A stretch of 64,000 nt of DNA from an uncultured Tateyamaria sp. Lineage in GTDB: Bacteria > Pseudomonadota > Alphaproteobacteria > Rhodobacterales > Rhodobacteraceae. Where the stretch lies: contig NZ_CANNES010000004.1 in assembly GCF_947503705.1 (NCBI RefSeq), forward strand, positions 126,001 through 190,000, given 5' to 3'. The position numbers and the translations under genes were made by a program. Each line of letters begins with the position of its first letter. Within the stretch, counting starts at the first letter, position 1. Below are positions 41,590 to 51,031 of the stretch, in pieces. The notes beneath the pieces are model-generated. The model was not told the DNA's origin. It saw only the letters and a list, made by a program, of their open reading frames with translations, and made no database searches.

Positions 41590-42075
41590 ATGACGGTACG
41601 GGTGGGGATAATCATGGGCAGTCAATCCGACTGGCCGACCATGCGCGAAGCCGCTGAAATACTTGACGCATTGAACGTCCCCTACGAGGCGCGGATCGTG
41701 TCCGCGCACCGCACCCCCGACCGGCTTTGGGACTATGGCAAGACGGCCGTGGATCGCGGATTGCAGGTCATCATCGCGGGGGCGGGCGGGGCCGCGCATC
41801 TGCCCGGCATGATGGCGTCGAAAACCCGGGTGCCGGTGATTGGCGTACCGGTTCAGACCAGGGCGCTTTCGGGCGTCGACTCGCTCTACTCCATCCTTCA
41901 GATGCCGCGCGGTTTTCCGGTGGCGACCATGGCCATCGGGGCCGCTGGGGCCGCAAATGCGGGGCTAATGGCGGCGGGCATTCTGGCCCTGAACGATCCT
42001 GATCTGGCCGCTCGCCTGGACACATGGCGCGCCGATCTTTCAGCCTCGATCCCAGAGGAGCCCCGTGATGACTGA
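41590..42075 (+). CDS. purE: N5-carboxyaminoimidazole ribonucleotide mutase
   Basis: 161-residue class I PurE that moves the carboxyl group of N5-CAIR to give CAIR in purine synthesis. Start motif [12 protein letters not shown] with the Ser and Asp of the active site, [12 protein letters not shown] with the catalytic His, and [34 protein letters not shown] precedes the ATG at 41590. It overlaps purK by 8 bases, so the two products, which act one after the other, are made in step. Confidence 0.95.
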   Translation: MTVRVGIIMGSQSDWPTMREAAEILDALNVPYEARIVSAHRTPDRLWDYGKTAVDRGLQVIIAGAGGAAHLPGMMASKTRVPVIGVPVQTRALSGVDSLYSILQMPRGFPVATMAIGAAGAANAGLMAAGILALNDPDLAARLDTWRADLSASIPEEPRDD

Positions 42076-43135
42076 ACCGCTGGCCCAAGGCGCGACCATA
42101 GGCATTCTTGGCGGCGGTCAATTGGGCCGGATGCTGGCGGTTGCGGCGGCCCGTCTAGGCTTCAAAACCCACATTTTTGAGCCCGGCGCCATGCCCCCTG
42201 CCGGTGACGTGGCCCACATGGTGACGACGGCCGCCTACGAGGACAACGACGCGCTGTTTGCCTTTGCCACCACTGTTGACGTGATTACCTATGAATTCGA
42301 GAATATCCCGACCCTGACGCTGGATGCGCTTGAGGATCACGCACCGATCCGCCCGGGCCGCGAAGCGCTGAGAGTCAGCCAGGACCGCTTGGTCGAAAAG
42401 GATTTCCTCGCCGGGCTTGGCCTGAAAACGGCTCCCTATGCTGATGTACCGGACATGCCTGCGCTGGCCACAGCCCTTGCCCAAATCGGCGCGCCCGCGA
42501 TCCTGAAAACACGCCGCTTTGGCTATGACGGCAAGGGCCAGGCCCGGATCATGAATGCGTCAGAGGCAGGTCGCGCTCTCGCCGACATGAAAGACGCCCC
42601 CGCCATCCTTGAAGGTTTCGTGGAGTTCAGCCACGAAGTTTCCGTGATTGCAGCGCGCGGACCGGATGGCTCGGTCGCCTGCTATGATCCCGGTGAAAAC
42701 GTGCACAAAAATGGCATCTTGCACACGACCACCCTGCCCGCGCGGCTCAGCGCGAGCCAGCGCACCGATGCGATTTTGATCGCCGCCAACATCCTGAACG
42801 CCTTGGATTATGTGGGCGTGATGGGGGTCGAGCTTTTCGTCACGCCCCAAGGTTTGATCGTGAACGAGATTGCACCGCGGGTGCACAATTCTGGGCACTG
42901 GACGCAGAATGGCTGCGCCGTGGATCAGTTTGAACAGCATATTCGGGCAGTGGCTGGTTGGCCCTTGGGCGACGGCAAACGGCATACGGATGTGGTGATG
43001 GAAAACCTGATCGGTGACGATATCGACCGGGTGGCAGAGATCGCGCGCGAACCAAATGCGGCATTGCACCTTTATGGCAAGGCAGAGGCGCGACCGGGCC
43101 GCAAGATGGGGCACGTGAACCGGGTGCAAACCTGA
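42068..43135 (+). CDS. purK: N5-carboxyaminoimidazole ribonucleotide synthase
   Basis: 355-residue ATP-grasp enzyme making N5-CAIR from AIR, bicarbonate and ATP. N-domain start [24 protein letters not shown]-grasp stretches [16 protein letters not shown] and [17 protein letters not shown], and the metal-binding end [25 protein letters not shown]. The ATG at 42068 is chosen over the adjacent GTG at 42065. Ends 25 bp before the convergent phnM-like gene. Confidence 0.96.
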   Translation: MTEPLAQGATIGILGGGQLGRMLAVAAARLGFKTHIFEPGAMPPAGDVAHMVTTAAYEDNDALFAFATTVDVITYEFENIPTLTLDALEDHAPIRPGREALRVSQDRLVEKDFLAGLGLKTAPYADVPDMPALATALAQIGAPAILKTRRFGYDGKGQARIMNASEAGRALADMKDAPAILEGFVEFSHEVSVIAARGPDGSVACYDPGENVHKNGILHTTTLPARLSASQRTDAILIAANILNALDYVGVMGVELFVTPQGLIVNEIAPRVHNSGHWTQNGCAVDQFEQHIRAVAGWPLGDGKRHTDVVMENLIGDDIDRVAEIAREPNAALHLYGKAEARPGRKMGHVNRVQT

Positions 43136-43160
43136 CCGCACAGCCTTGTCGGGCGGTTTT

Positions 43161-44303
43161 TCAGCCCGCCAGGAACCGGTCTGCTACGTCGCCGGACATG
43201 TAACTGACGCGGCCGCCCGACAGCGTCGCGGCAACGCGGTCTTTTACATCCAAAACAACGATATCGGCCCGTTGCCCGGGCACAAGTGTTCCACGGTCGG
43301 TCAAACCCAGCACCCGCGCAGGCCCAGACGACACAAGCGCCCAGGCATCGGCAAAATCCAAGACACCGCTTTGCGCAAGCATCAAGGCCGCGCGGCGCGG
43401 CGATGGATAGTGATAATCAGACGCCAAGGCGTCACAAAGCCCCATCATGACAAGATCCAGGGCCGATGCGTTGCCCTTATGCGACCCGCCCCGCACCAGA
43501 TTTGGGGCACCCAGCACAATCGCATCGCCCCCCGCACGCGCGGCTTCCGCTGCACCCTGCGTCTCGGGGAACTCGGCCACTGCCGCACCCCGCGCCCGCC
43601 AAGCGGTGCGCTGCGCATCTGTGTTGTCATCATGGCTGCCAATCCGAACACCCGCAGCCAAAAGTGCGGAACAGAGCGGGGCCAGTGCCTCGTCTACCGC
43701 ATCGGAACGCGCGTGCAAATCAAGCAGCATCTGAAAATGCGCCTCCGGGTTGCGACCAGCCTTTAAAGCCTGCCCGGTAATGCGAGGTGGCTTGCGCCCT
43801 TCGGCCAGCCGGTCGTGGGGTAAATGATCGTTGAACACGACATATTCAACACCCCAACGGGCCACATGCCCCGGCAAATCATCATAAAGGTCGAGCATAT
43901 GCGTCTCGAACCGCAATTGCGGGCGTAGGTCGGTGACCAGATCGGGGCCGACCTCGGCCATGGCCGTGAACACCTGATCCGCAAATTCATAGCCGCGCAG
44001 CCCACCTTCCCAGCTTACAAATTGCGCCAGAACACCGGTGGTAATCCCATTAGCGGCCAGCTCCGCTTCGGCGGCGCGCAACCCCTCGCCCATTTGCTTC
44101 ATCGCGCCGCGGCGCGGGGCAAGGTGCCGCTCGAAACCGTCACCATGCACATCCACAATGCCGGGCAAGACGCGATAGCCGCTTAGATCAACGGCGCGGC
44201 CACCCTCTTGCGACACCACTAAACCGTCCGAAATCGACAAGGGCGCATGGGACAAGCCAGAGGGAAGCAAAACCTCTGCTCCCACAAAATCAATTGTCAG
44301 CAT
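43161..44303 (-). CDS. phnM: Alpha-D-ribose 1-methylphosphonate 5-triphosphate diphosphatase (PhnM) homologue
   Basis: 380-residue amidohydrolase-fold protein. Motifs: [20 protein letters not shown] at about 50-69 (metal His), [22 protein letters not shown] with the metal-binding His, [21 protein letters not shown], and [15 protein letters not shown] with the final Asp. These are specific for PhnM rather than dihydroorotase or cytosine deaminase. In phosphonate-using bacteria it sits among phnGHIJKL; here none of these are near, so it is an isolated copy or acts on another substrate. Start at 44303, overlapping the upstream lipase-like gene by 14 bases. Confidence 0.88.
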   Translation of the reverse strand: MLTIDFVGAEVLLPSGLSHAPLSISDGLVVSQEGGRAVDLSGYRVLPGIVDVHGDGFERHLAPRRGAMKQMGEGLRAAEAELAANGITTGVLAQFVSWEGGLRGYEFADQVFTAMAEVGPDLVTDLRPQLRFETHMLDLYDDLPGHVARWGVEYVVFNDHLPHDRLAEGRKPPRITGQALKAGRNPEAHFQMLLDLHARSDAVDEALAPLCSALLAAGVRIGSHDDNTDAQRTAWRARGAAVAEFPETQGAAEAARAGGDAIVLGAPNLVRGGSHKGNASALDLVMMGLCDALASDYHYPSPRRAALMLAQSGVLDFADAWALVSSGPARVLGLTDRGTLVPGQRADIVVLDVKDRVAATLSGGRVSYMSGDVADRFLAG

Positions 44304-45069
44304 TCCGCCCGTCCCCTTGAAAGCAGTTGCCGTCCGGGCAGCCAAGTTGGTCCAACACAGCGTCGACCCAGCGCAGATCGCGGTCAAACGCGCCTGTGCG
44401 CAAGAAGGCCAGGACCTGCACGATGACATTGGGATTGTTCATCATGAACGTATGTGTGACGGGCAAAGTCAGGTGGTCCGCCATGCCTGCAACGGGCGTC
44501 GCCAGAACAGACACTTTACCGTCATCACGTCCGGGCAAAAGTGCCGAAAATACCGGGTTCAAAGATTGATCACCCGCAATCACACCAACAGGGTAATCTA
44601 CCGCAGGCAGGCGCCGCGGCAGGCTATCAGGCCCAGTGCCAAGTTGCCCACCGGCGGGGCCATTAAGCCAGCCAAAGACTTCAAGATCGCCCAACGCATC
44701 CACGACTTCACTGCCACGATTGGGCGGCCCTAGCATGACAACCCGGCCCAGCTTGGCGGGCCGGGGATGGTTGGCAAACCAATAGCGGACCATGATGCCG
44801 CCCATGGAATGAGTCACGAAATGCACCGTCTCGGAACCGCAAGCGGCCATCGCATTCGGGATCACGTCCGCGGCGAGGGTCTGCACCGTTTCCGATGTTG
44901 ACGGATAGCCGGGGCGGACCACGCCAAAACCTTCAGCCAGCAACGCTTGCTCCATCAACAAGAAGGACGCTTCGGTCCGCGCAAGTCCGTGCAGCAGGAT
45001 CACACACTCGGCCCGTGCGACCCCCACTGTCATCATCAAACCAAAACAAAGGGCAAAAACCTGTCTCAT
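44290..45069 (-). CDS. Secreted alpha/beta hydrolase (lipase/acetyltransferase-like)
   Basis: 259 residues with a Sec signal peptide ([19 protein letters not shown], cleavage near 20). The mature part starts with the oxyanion loop [14 protein letters not shown]; nucleophile elbow THSMGG (Ser about 92); Asp and His would be near [10 protein letters not shown] and LPVTHTFMM. The pattern is that of periplasmic lipases of the triacylglycerol lipase / PGAP1-like group. It overlaps the phnM homologue, an odd pairing without obvious metabolic logic. Confidence 0.85.
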   Translation of the reverse strand: MRQVFALCFGLMMTVGVARAECVILLHGLARTEASFLLMEQALLAEGFGVVRPGYPSTSETVQTLAADVIPNAMAACGSETVHFVTHSMGGIMVRYWFANHPRPAKLGRVVMLGPPNRGSEVVDALGDLEVFGWLNGPAGGQLGTGPDSLPRRLPAVDYPVGVIAGDQSLNPVFSALLPGRDDGKVSVLATPVAGMADHLTLPVTHTFMMNNPNVIVQVLAFLRTGAFDRDLRWVDAVLDQLGCPDGNCFQGDGRNADN

Positions 45070-45141
45070 ACCGCTTGAGATACCCCCAACCGCCGGCCTA
45101 TGGAATGGAAACCCGCCGTCAATTCCTGTGAAAGTCCGCCC

Positions 45142-45594
45142 ATGCGCCCCAAATCACCACGTCTTGCCGTTCGGGCCATCATTGTCGAAGACGGTCGCAT
45201 TCTGATGGTCAACGCCTGGCACACCGCCAAAAGCGCGTTGATGTGCGCCCCCGGTGGCGGGGTGGAGGTAGGCAGCAGCCTGCCAGACAACCTGGCCCGC
45301 GAGGTACACGAGGAAACGGGCCTGACAATCACCGTGGGCGCGCCCTGTCTGGTCAACGAATACCACGATGCTCCCAGTCAGTTTCATCAGGTCGAAGTAT
45401 TCTTTCGCTGCACCATCGTACCCGGTACGGCCCGCCCCGACGTCTGGACCGACAGCGAGGCCGTGGTCACCGAACGGCGCTGGCTGACACATGCGGAATT
45501 GGCCGAAACACTGCACAAGCCCGACAGTCTGGGCGCTGTGGCATTTGGCGCAGACGGCCCTAGCTACGATCCGCTTGAGCCTTTGGCGACGTAA
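45142..45594 (+). CDS. NUDIX hydrolase
   Basis: 150 residues. Nudix box [24 protein letters not shown] is at about 38-61. The REVHEETG metal-binding helix is intact, but the first Glu of the consensus Gx5E is Ser, so the loop differs from standard members. Substrate unknown; nucleoside diphosphate derivatives are usual. Start set at the ATG at 45142 ([18 protein letters not shown] right after). Its end overlaps that of the convergent exporter gene by 35 bases. Confidence 0.87.
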   Translation: MRPKSPRLAVRAIIVEDGRILMVNAWHTAKSALMCAPGGGVEVGSSLPDNLAREVHEETGLTITVGAPCLVNEYHDAPSQFHQVEVFFRCTIVPGTARPDVWTDSEAVVTERRWLTHAELAETLHKPDSLGAVAFGADGPSYDPLEPLAT

Positions 45595-46408
45595 CGGCCA
45601 GTGCAATCCCGCCCAGCACCAGGACCGCGGCAATCACGATAATAAAGGTAATGGGCTCGCCTAAAAGCAACGCTCCGGCCAGAATGGCGATAATCGGCAC
45701 GCTCAGTTGCACGATGGCTGCCGTTTGCCCCTCCAACTGTGGAAGAACAAAGTACCAAAGGGCATAGCCCAGACCCGATGTCACGGCGCCTGACACAATG
45801 GCCAGCGCGACACCGGACGGGGCCGCGTGCAGGCCCGACCCCACCAGCAACACCGCAAGCAACGGCATCGCAACCACGAAATTCGCGGCTGTCGCGGCCA
45901 GCGGATCGCGCGCGCCCTTACCCGCCAGCGTGTAGGCGGCCCATCCAAGGCCCGCGATCACCATCAGGATCGTGCCCGACGCATCGCCCCCGCCCCAGTC
46001 GCGGGGCCAAAGCACCAGCAACAACCCCGCAAAGGCGACCCCTGCCCCGGTCAGTTGGCGCATCGTCGGCTGCGCGCCACGCAAGGCGGACCAGCCAAAC
46101 ATGGTCACTTGGACCGTACCGAACAGGATCAACGCCCCAAGCCCCGCATCCAATGTCGCGTAGGCCAGCGAAAAGCCGATCATATAGGCGGCCAGACTGA
46201 TCGCCCCCATGGCCCGCCCCGGAGCCCACAAAGGCAGACCACCGCCCCGCACTGTCAGGATCATGCATAGGGCCAGCGCACCAGACAGAACGCGGATCAT
46301 GGCAAAGCTGGATGGATCAATGGCCCCACTGTCGACCGCCATCCGATTGAGGACCGAATTGGAGGCAAAGGCAATCATGGTGAGGCAAGTAAGCAGGATC
46401 AGACGCAT
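45560..46408 (-). CDS. EamA/DMT superfamily transporter
   Basis: 282-residue inner-membrane protein with ten predicted helices formed by two repeated EamA halves. Start MRLILLTCLTMIAFASNSVLNRMA is family-typical; the loop TMRQLTGAGVAFAGLLLVLWPRDW closes the first half, and LSVPIIAILAGALLLGEPI is the conserved end of the second. It probably exports metabolites such as amino acids. Ligand unknown. It is read leftward after the groEL terminator, with a separate promoter. Confidence 0.9.
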   Translation of the reverse strand: MRLILLTCLTMIAFASNSVLNRMAVDSGAIDPSSFAMIRVLSGALALCMILTVRGGGLPLWAPGRAMGAISLAAYMIGFSLAYATLDAGLGALILFGTVQVTMFGWSALRGAQPTMRQLTGAGVAFAGLLLVLWPRDWGGGDASGTILMVIAGLGWAAYTLAGKGARDPLAATAANFVVAMPLLAVLLVGSGLHAAPSGVALAIVSGAVTSGLGYALWYFVLPQLEGQTAAIVQLSVPIIAILAGALLLGEPITFIIVIAAVLVLGGIALAVTSPKAQADRS

Positions 46409-46504
46409 GTCGCGGACCTTGCGCCACGCATTGGACAAGCGCAACTCATGTTGCCGTGAAAAACCGAATGAAGTGCGGACAACGCTCTGCGTACAGGCCG
46501 CGCA

Positions 46505-46534
46505 TGAAAAAGGGCCGCGAAAACGCGGCCCTTT
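46505..46534 (-). terminator. Terminator of groESL
   Basis: AAAGGGCCGCG / CGCGGCCCTTT, a perfect 11-bp stem with a four-base loop; on the minus strand it runs into TTTTT. Located 29 bases past the groEL stop. Confidence 0.88.
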
Positions 46535-46563
46535 ACCAGTATTCACAGTGATGAAGCCAAAGC

Positions 46564-48204
<1,641 letters not shown>

Positions 48205-48253
48205 TTATCTCCTTTGAGATTGTTGGGAAGAGGATCAGAGAATCGCGGTGCGC

Positions 48254-48541
48254 TTACTCGATGATCCCCATGATGTCGCTTTCCTTCATCATCAGCAGCT
48301 CTTCGCCGTCGATGGTGACTTCGGTGCCGGACCATTTGCCAAACAGCACTTTGTCGCCAGCTTTGACACCCATTTCGATCAGCTCGCCGCTGTCTTTGCG
48401 GGCACCGGGGCCTGCGGCGACGATTTCGCCTTCGCTGGGCTTTTCCTTGGCGCTATCGGGGATGATAAGTCCGCCAGCGGTTTTCTCTTCGCTTTCCGTG
48501 CGGCGTACCAGCACGCGGTCATGAAGCGGTTTCAATGCCAT
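48254..48541 (-). CDS. groES: Co-chaperonin GroES (10 kDa)
   Basis: 95-residue lid of the GroEL cage. Features: [34 protein letters not shown] with the mobile loop, [14 protein letters not shown] stretch [34 protein letters not shown] and an end DIMGIIE. Ribosome site AAGGAGC. First gene of the operon; promoter and CIRCE lie directly upstream. Confidence 0.98.
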   Translation of the reverse strand: MALKPLHDRVLVRRTESEEKTAGGLIIPDSAKEKPSEGEIVAAGPGARKDSGELIEMGVKAGDKVLFGKWSGTEVTIDGEELLMMKESDIMGIIE

Positions 48542-48596
48542 CTTTGCAGCTCCTTAAGGCTCAAAGTTTCTCTCTTGGTCCCGGCGTTCGAGACCG

Positions 48597-48623
48597 TTAG
48601 CACTCAACGCATTCGAGTGATAA
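48597..48623 (-). promoter_or_regulatory. CIRCE element (HrcA operator) of groESL
   Basis: TTAGCACTC-N9-GAGTGATAA, one base different from the consensus TTAGCACTC-N9-GAGTGCTAA. It begins one base past the predicted start of transcription, so HrcA bound here would block groESL and the element would also be in the mRNA. Confidence 0.92.
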
Positions 48624-48630
48624 CGAGCGG

Positions 48631-48659
48631 TAGTTAGGCAGGTCGCCCCGCGGAGTCAA
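48631..48659 (-). promoter_or_regulatory. Promoter of groESL
   Basis: On the minus strand TTGACT (48659-48654), 17 bases, TAACTA (48636-48631). Good match to a sigma-70-type promoter, placed directly before CIRCE. Confidence 0.7.
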
Positions 48660-48831
48660 CGCTCCGCTCGGGACATCCGTCGAAATATTTTCATGAAATG
48701 CACCATAAACCTTCGGCCTAGTCTGTGTCGGATCAGCCAAAGGGCGCATTCTGATTGCCCAACCCCACGCACAGATCATCCCCAGCCGCACTGACGCGGT
48801 GCAGTCAGACAATGACCAAAGGAGACTTCTG

Positions 48832-49113
48832 ATGACCTATTTTACAAAACCCGCCATCCTCGCCGCCCTGATCGTGCCTGCCGCCGCTTTCGCAGGTCTG
48901 GAGTTGGGCCAGCCCTTGGGCACAACGGATGCTGACGTGCGTGCAGCTTTGACCGGCATGGGCTATGAGGTGCAAGAGATCGAGATCGAAGACGACGAAA
49001 TTGAGGCCGAAGTGACCCTGGATGGGGTCGCCTACGAAATCGAAGTGGCCATGGACACTGGCCTGATCACCGAGATTGAGCATGAGGATGACGCGGGCGG
49101 CGACGACGACTAA
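48832..49113 (+). CDS. PepSY domain-like secreted acidic protein
   Basis: 93 residues. Signal peptide MTYFTKPAILAALIVPAAAFA (cleavage about 21), then a single PepSY-like unit: TDADVRAALTGMGYEVQEIEIEDDEIEAEV, GVAYEIEVAMDTGLITEIE. The mature protein is strongly acidic and ends HEDDAGGDDD. It probably works in the periplasm; PepSY units are seen as inhibitors of peptidases or as sensor parts. Ribosome site AAGGAG. Followed by a strong hairpin and then a membrane-bound regulator gene, which may be its partner. Confidence 0.85.
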   Translation: MTYFTKPAILAALIVPAAAFAGLELGQPLGTTDADVRAALTGMGYEVQEIEIEDDEIEAEVTLDGVAYEIEVAMDTGLITEIEHEDDAGGDDD

Positions 49114-49129
49114 GCTGTCGTTCAGTTGC

Positions 49130-49155
49130 GGCCGCCCGGAGTGGTCCGGGCGGCC
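49130..49155 (+). terminator. Hairpin between the PepSY gene and the regulator gene
   Basis: GGCCGCCCGG / CCGGGCGGCC, 10 perfect pairs, loop AGTGGT, followed by CCTAATTT. Either a terminator or an attenuating hairpin that lowers the amount of regulator relative to the secreted protein; the next ATG is only 21 bases away. Confidence 0.65.
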
Positions 49156-49176
49156 CCTAATTTACGGAAGACCGAC

Positions 49177-49674
49177 ATGCCCACACGCCGTACCATCCTA
49201 TGGACCCTGTTTGCCGTTCAGGCCGTTTGTTGCGTCTATTTTTTGAGCGACACGTTTTTTGATCTGGTCATGCCGACTTATCAAAATGCGCTCGCAGAAA
49301 GCGATATTGTGGAAGGGGTGGTGACAATTGCATTGTTTTTCGGCCTGGCCTTCACATGGTCAGAACTGCGCGCAATGATGCGCCGCGAAGATCGGATCAC
49401 CGATCAACTGAAAGTCGCATCCGGCGCTTTTGCCGAGCTGCTGGAGTTACGCTTTGACGAATGGGCGCTGACAGAGGCGGAACGTTCTGTCGCCGTCATG
49501 GCGCTCAAAGGGTATTCGGTGGCGGAAATGGCGGCATTGCGGGATACGGCCCAAGGGACGGTCAAAGCACAGTGTGCCGCGCTTTACCGCAAAGCGGATG
49601 TGTCCGGGCGTCTGCAACTTCTCAGCCTGTTTTTGGACGACCTGATGGCAGAGACATTGCTCCCCGCCCGCTAG
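49177..49674 (+). CDS. Membrane-anchored helix-turn-helix (LuxR-type) regulator
   Basis: 165 residues: two hydrophobic segments (about 7-28 and 45-62) with a short periplasmic loop between (DTFFDLVMPTYQNALAESDIVEG), then a cytoplasmic linker and a LuxR-like HTH at about 105-160 (WALTEAERSVAVMALKGYSVAEMA, GTVKAQCAALYRKADVSGRLQL). It would carry a periplasmic or membrane signal straight to DNA, in the manner of one-component membrane regulators. The acidic PepSY protein encoded just upstream is a candidate input. The gene ends in a twin-hairpin element. Confidence 0.82.
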   Translation: MPTRRTILWTLFAVQAVCCVYFLSDTFFDLVMPTYQNALAESDIVEGVVTIALFFGLAFTWSELRAMMRREDRITDQLKVASGAFAELLELRFDEWALTEAERSVAVMALKGYSVAEMAALRDTAQGTVKAQCAALYRKADVSGRLQLLSLFLDDLMAETLLPAR

Positions 49675-49677
49675 AGG

Positions 49678-49720
49678 CGTTTTTCGACGCGAAAAACGGC
49701 AGGAAACCGACACGGTTTCC
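49678..49720 (+). repeat. Twin 3' hairpins of the membrane regulator gene (CG-RCR-CG type)
   Basis: CGTTTTTCG-acg-CGAAAAACG (49678-49698) and GGAAACCG-aca-CGGTTTCC (49702-49720), starting 3 bases after the stop. The second has the same arms as the first hairpin of the 2-hydroxyacid dehydrogenase gene 22 kb away. Confidence 0.7.
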
Positions 49721-49747
49721 GCGCAAGACATTACTGCAGCGCGCTGA

Positions 49748-49791
49748 TGTTTTCCGTGTCGGAAAACAGCCGGACTTCGTGTCGAAGTCCG
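49748..49791 (-). repeat. Twin 3' hairpins of the DUF2161 gene (CG-RCR-CG type)
   Basis: Read on the minus strand: CGGACTTCG-aca-CGAAGTCCG (49791-49771), directly after the stop codon, then TGTTTTCCG-aca-CGGAAAACA (49768-49748). Both are 9-bp perfect stems. Confidence 0.7.
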
Positions 49792-50466
49792 TTACGATCC
49801 CAAAACGGTTGCCGAACCGGCGACGGCATCTGCCCCGGACGGCGTCAATCCGTAAACGCCAGTCTCGACTTTTTCGAACCACCCGTAATGGTCATCACGC
49901 ATCATGGTGGTGGCCCGCGCGACACCTGTCTCACGGGCAACATCTGCCCCTTTGCTGGCACCCACCTCAAACAGATATACGGCAAGCTTCAACGCATCCT
50001 GGCGATAAGCCGTAATCAGCCCGGAGCGCGTTTGCCCCCCGTCATTCGGATCACCCTGGCGCCGGGCAAACTCGCGCAACAGCTGACCCTGACGCTTGGT
50101 GTTCTTGCGGGGCGTATAAGTGCCAGGGTCGCAATGTACCTGCACCAGACCATCCGACAGACGCACCGTCATCAATCCCAAACCCAAGCGACGGCACAGC
50201 GTCGTCATGTCTTTGGTCGCCTTCAAAAACCGCTTTCCCTTGCCACGCTGAATCGCCATGTAAACGTCATCGCTCACCTTAAGTCGGGCGACACACTGGT
50301 GCACAAGCGTCAGAGAAAACCCAAGCTTCAACTCGACGATCACGGGCGGCTCCGCACCGCGGATGGCCACAACATCGGCCGCGCCCACTTCTGACTTCAC
50401 GACATACCCTTGCGCCTCAAGAAAGGCTTTGACAGGTGGGTAGAGGTCGGTTTCGCGTTCGGCCAC
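49792..50466 (-). CDS. DUF2161 family PD-(D/E)XK-type phosphodiesterase
   Basis: 224 residues from a GTG start with the ribosome site AAGGAG six bases upstream. The N-terminal part is a restriction-endonuclease-like fold: YPPVKAFLEAQGYVVKSEVGAADVVAI, then the catalytic E-x-K in PVIVELKLGFSL. C-terminal part (about 150-224) holds a winged-helix-like piece (VYLFEVGASKGADVARETGV ... HYGWFEKVETGVYGLT). Function unknown; the fold suggests a nuclease or nuclease-derived sensor. It has an unusual long leader with two mini-genes and its stop is joined to twin hairpins. Confidence 0.83.
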   Translation of the reverse strand: MAERETDLYPPVKAFLEAQGYVVKSEVGAADVVAIRGAEPPVIVELKLGFSLTLVHQCVARLKVSDDVYMAIQRGKGKRFLKATKDMTTLCRRLGLGLMTVRLSDGLVQVHCDPGTYTPRKNTKRQGQLLREFARRQGDPNDGGQTRSGLITAYRQDALKLAVYLFEVGASKGADVARETGVARATTMMRDDHYGWFEKVETGVYGLTPSGADAVAGSATVLGS

Positions 50467-50533
50467 GTCAACTCCTTGGTGAGTGCAGATTGGGCCATGC
50501 GAGGAAAACCCACGCACGGCCCGCTGACAAGCC

Positions 50534-50707
50534 CTAGCGCCCGCCAATGCGCCCCGGAATGCGGGGCGGCCGGCCTCCTTTGGTCTGTGGCCGGGAATGG
50601 CGCAGTGGTGCGCGTGCTGGGATTTTGCGCCCCATGGGCGCAGGTCTTGGGTCCGCCATAGCACGGCTGGTCCCCACCTTGCGGGGTTTGGGTGTGTTTC
50701 TGGGCAT
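50534..50707 (-). CDS. Possible small Arg/Pro-rich protein (57 residues)
   Basis: A frame with ATG at 50707, ACGAGG six bases upstream, and stop at 50534, 68 bases before the DUF2161 start. The product is basic and rich in Pro, Arg and Gly (MPRNTPKPRK at the start, PGRIGGR at the end). It contains AGA and CCA codons unlike neighbouring genes, so it may be chance in GC-rich leader DNA. No homologue comes to mind. Confidence 0.25.
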   Translation of the reverse strand: MPRNTPKPRKVGTSRAMADPRPAPMGRKIPARAPLRHSRPQTKGGRPPRIPGRIGGR

Positions 50708-50766
50708 GCTGTGCCTCGTCGTGTCTGAAAGGATGGAAAAGATCGCCTTGCGGCGGCAGCAATGAT

Positions 50767-50779
50767 CCCGCGTTGCGGG
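50767..50779 (-). other. Triloop hairpin after mini-gene 2
   Basis: CCCGC-gtt-GCGGG, adjoining the stop codon of the MDFLA mini-gene. Its counterpart TGGCGCC-aac-GGCGCCA (50827-50843) follows the first mini-gene by 13 bases. Confidence 0.55.
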
Positions 50780-50797
50780 TCAGGCCAAAAAGTCCAT
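50780..50797 (-). CDS. Five-codon mini-gene 2 (MDFLA)
   Basis: ATG GAC TTT TTG GCC TGA with the ribosome site AGGAG ten bases before the ATG. It closely resembles mini-gene 1 in ribosome site, spacing and peptide pattern MD-x-LA. Too short for a structured product; more likely a leader peptide whose translation matters. Confidence 0.45.
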   Translation of the reverse strand: MDFLA

Positions 50798-50856
50798 TGT
50801 CAGGTCACTCCTGTCTCAAAAGGCCGTGGCGCCAACGGCGCCAAAGGGTCGAGCGG

Positions 50857-50874
50857 TTAAGCCAGTTTATCCAT
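50857..50874 (-). CDS. Five-codon mini-gene 1 (MDKLA)
   Basis: ATG GAT AAA CTG GCT TAA with AAAGGAG ten bases before the ATG. It lies about 25 bases into the predicted transcript from the promoter at 50904-50932, ahead of mini-gene 2 and the DUF2161 gene. Confidence 0.45.
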   Translation of the reverse strand: MDKLA

Positions 50875-50903
50875 GTGCAGGGCACTCCTTTTGACAGGCC
50901 TGA

Positions 50904-50932
50904 ATCGTAGCCCGCATTCCAAATCCGGTCAA
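50904..50932 (-). promoter_or_regulatory. Promoter of the mini-gene leader and DUF2161 gene
   Basis: On the minus strand TTGACC (50932-50927), 17-base spacer, TACGAT (50909-50904). It would give a leader of about 430 bases before the DUF2161 start codon. Confidence 0.6.
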
Positions 50933-50968
50933 TCCTGCACCGCGACATTTGGACAGGGTCACGCCCCC

Positions 50969-50996
50969 GTGACATGCGCACGCGCCCTGCTATAAG
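50969..50996 (+). promoter_or_regulatory. Promoter of ppaC
   Basis: GTGACA (50969-50974), 16-base spacer, TATAAG (50991-50996), 36 bases before the ppaC start, with AAAGGAC as ribosome site in between. Confidence 0.55.
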
Positions 50997-51031
50997 GGCG
51001 CAAAATACACGCGTCTAAAGGACATCCCGCC

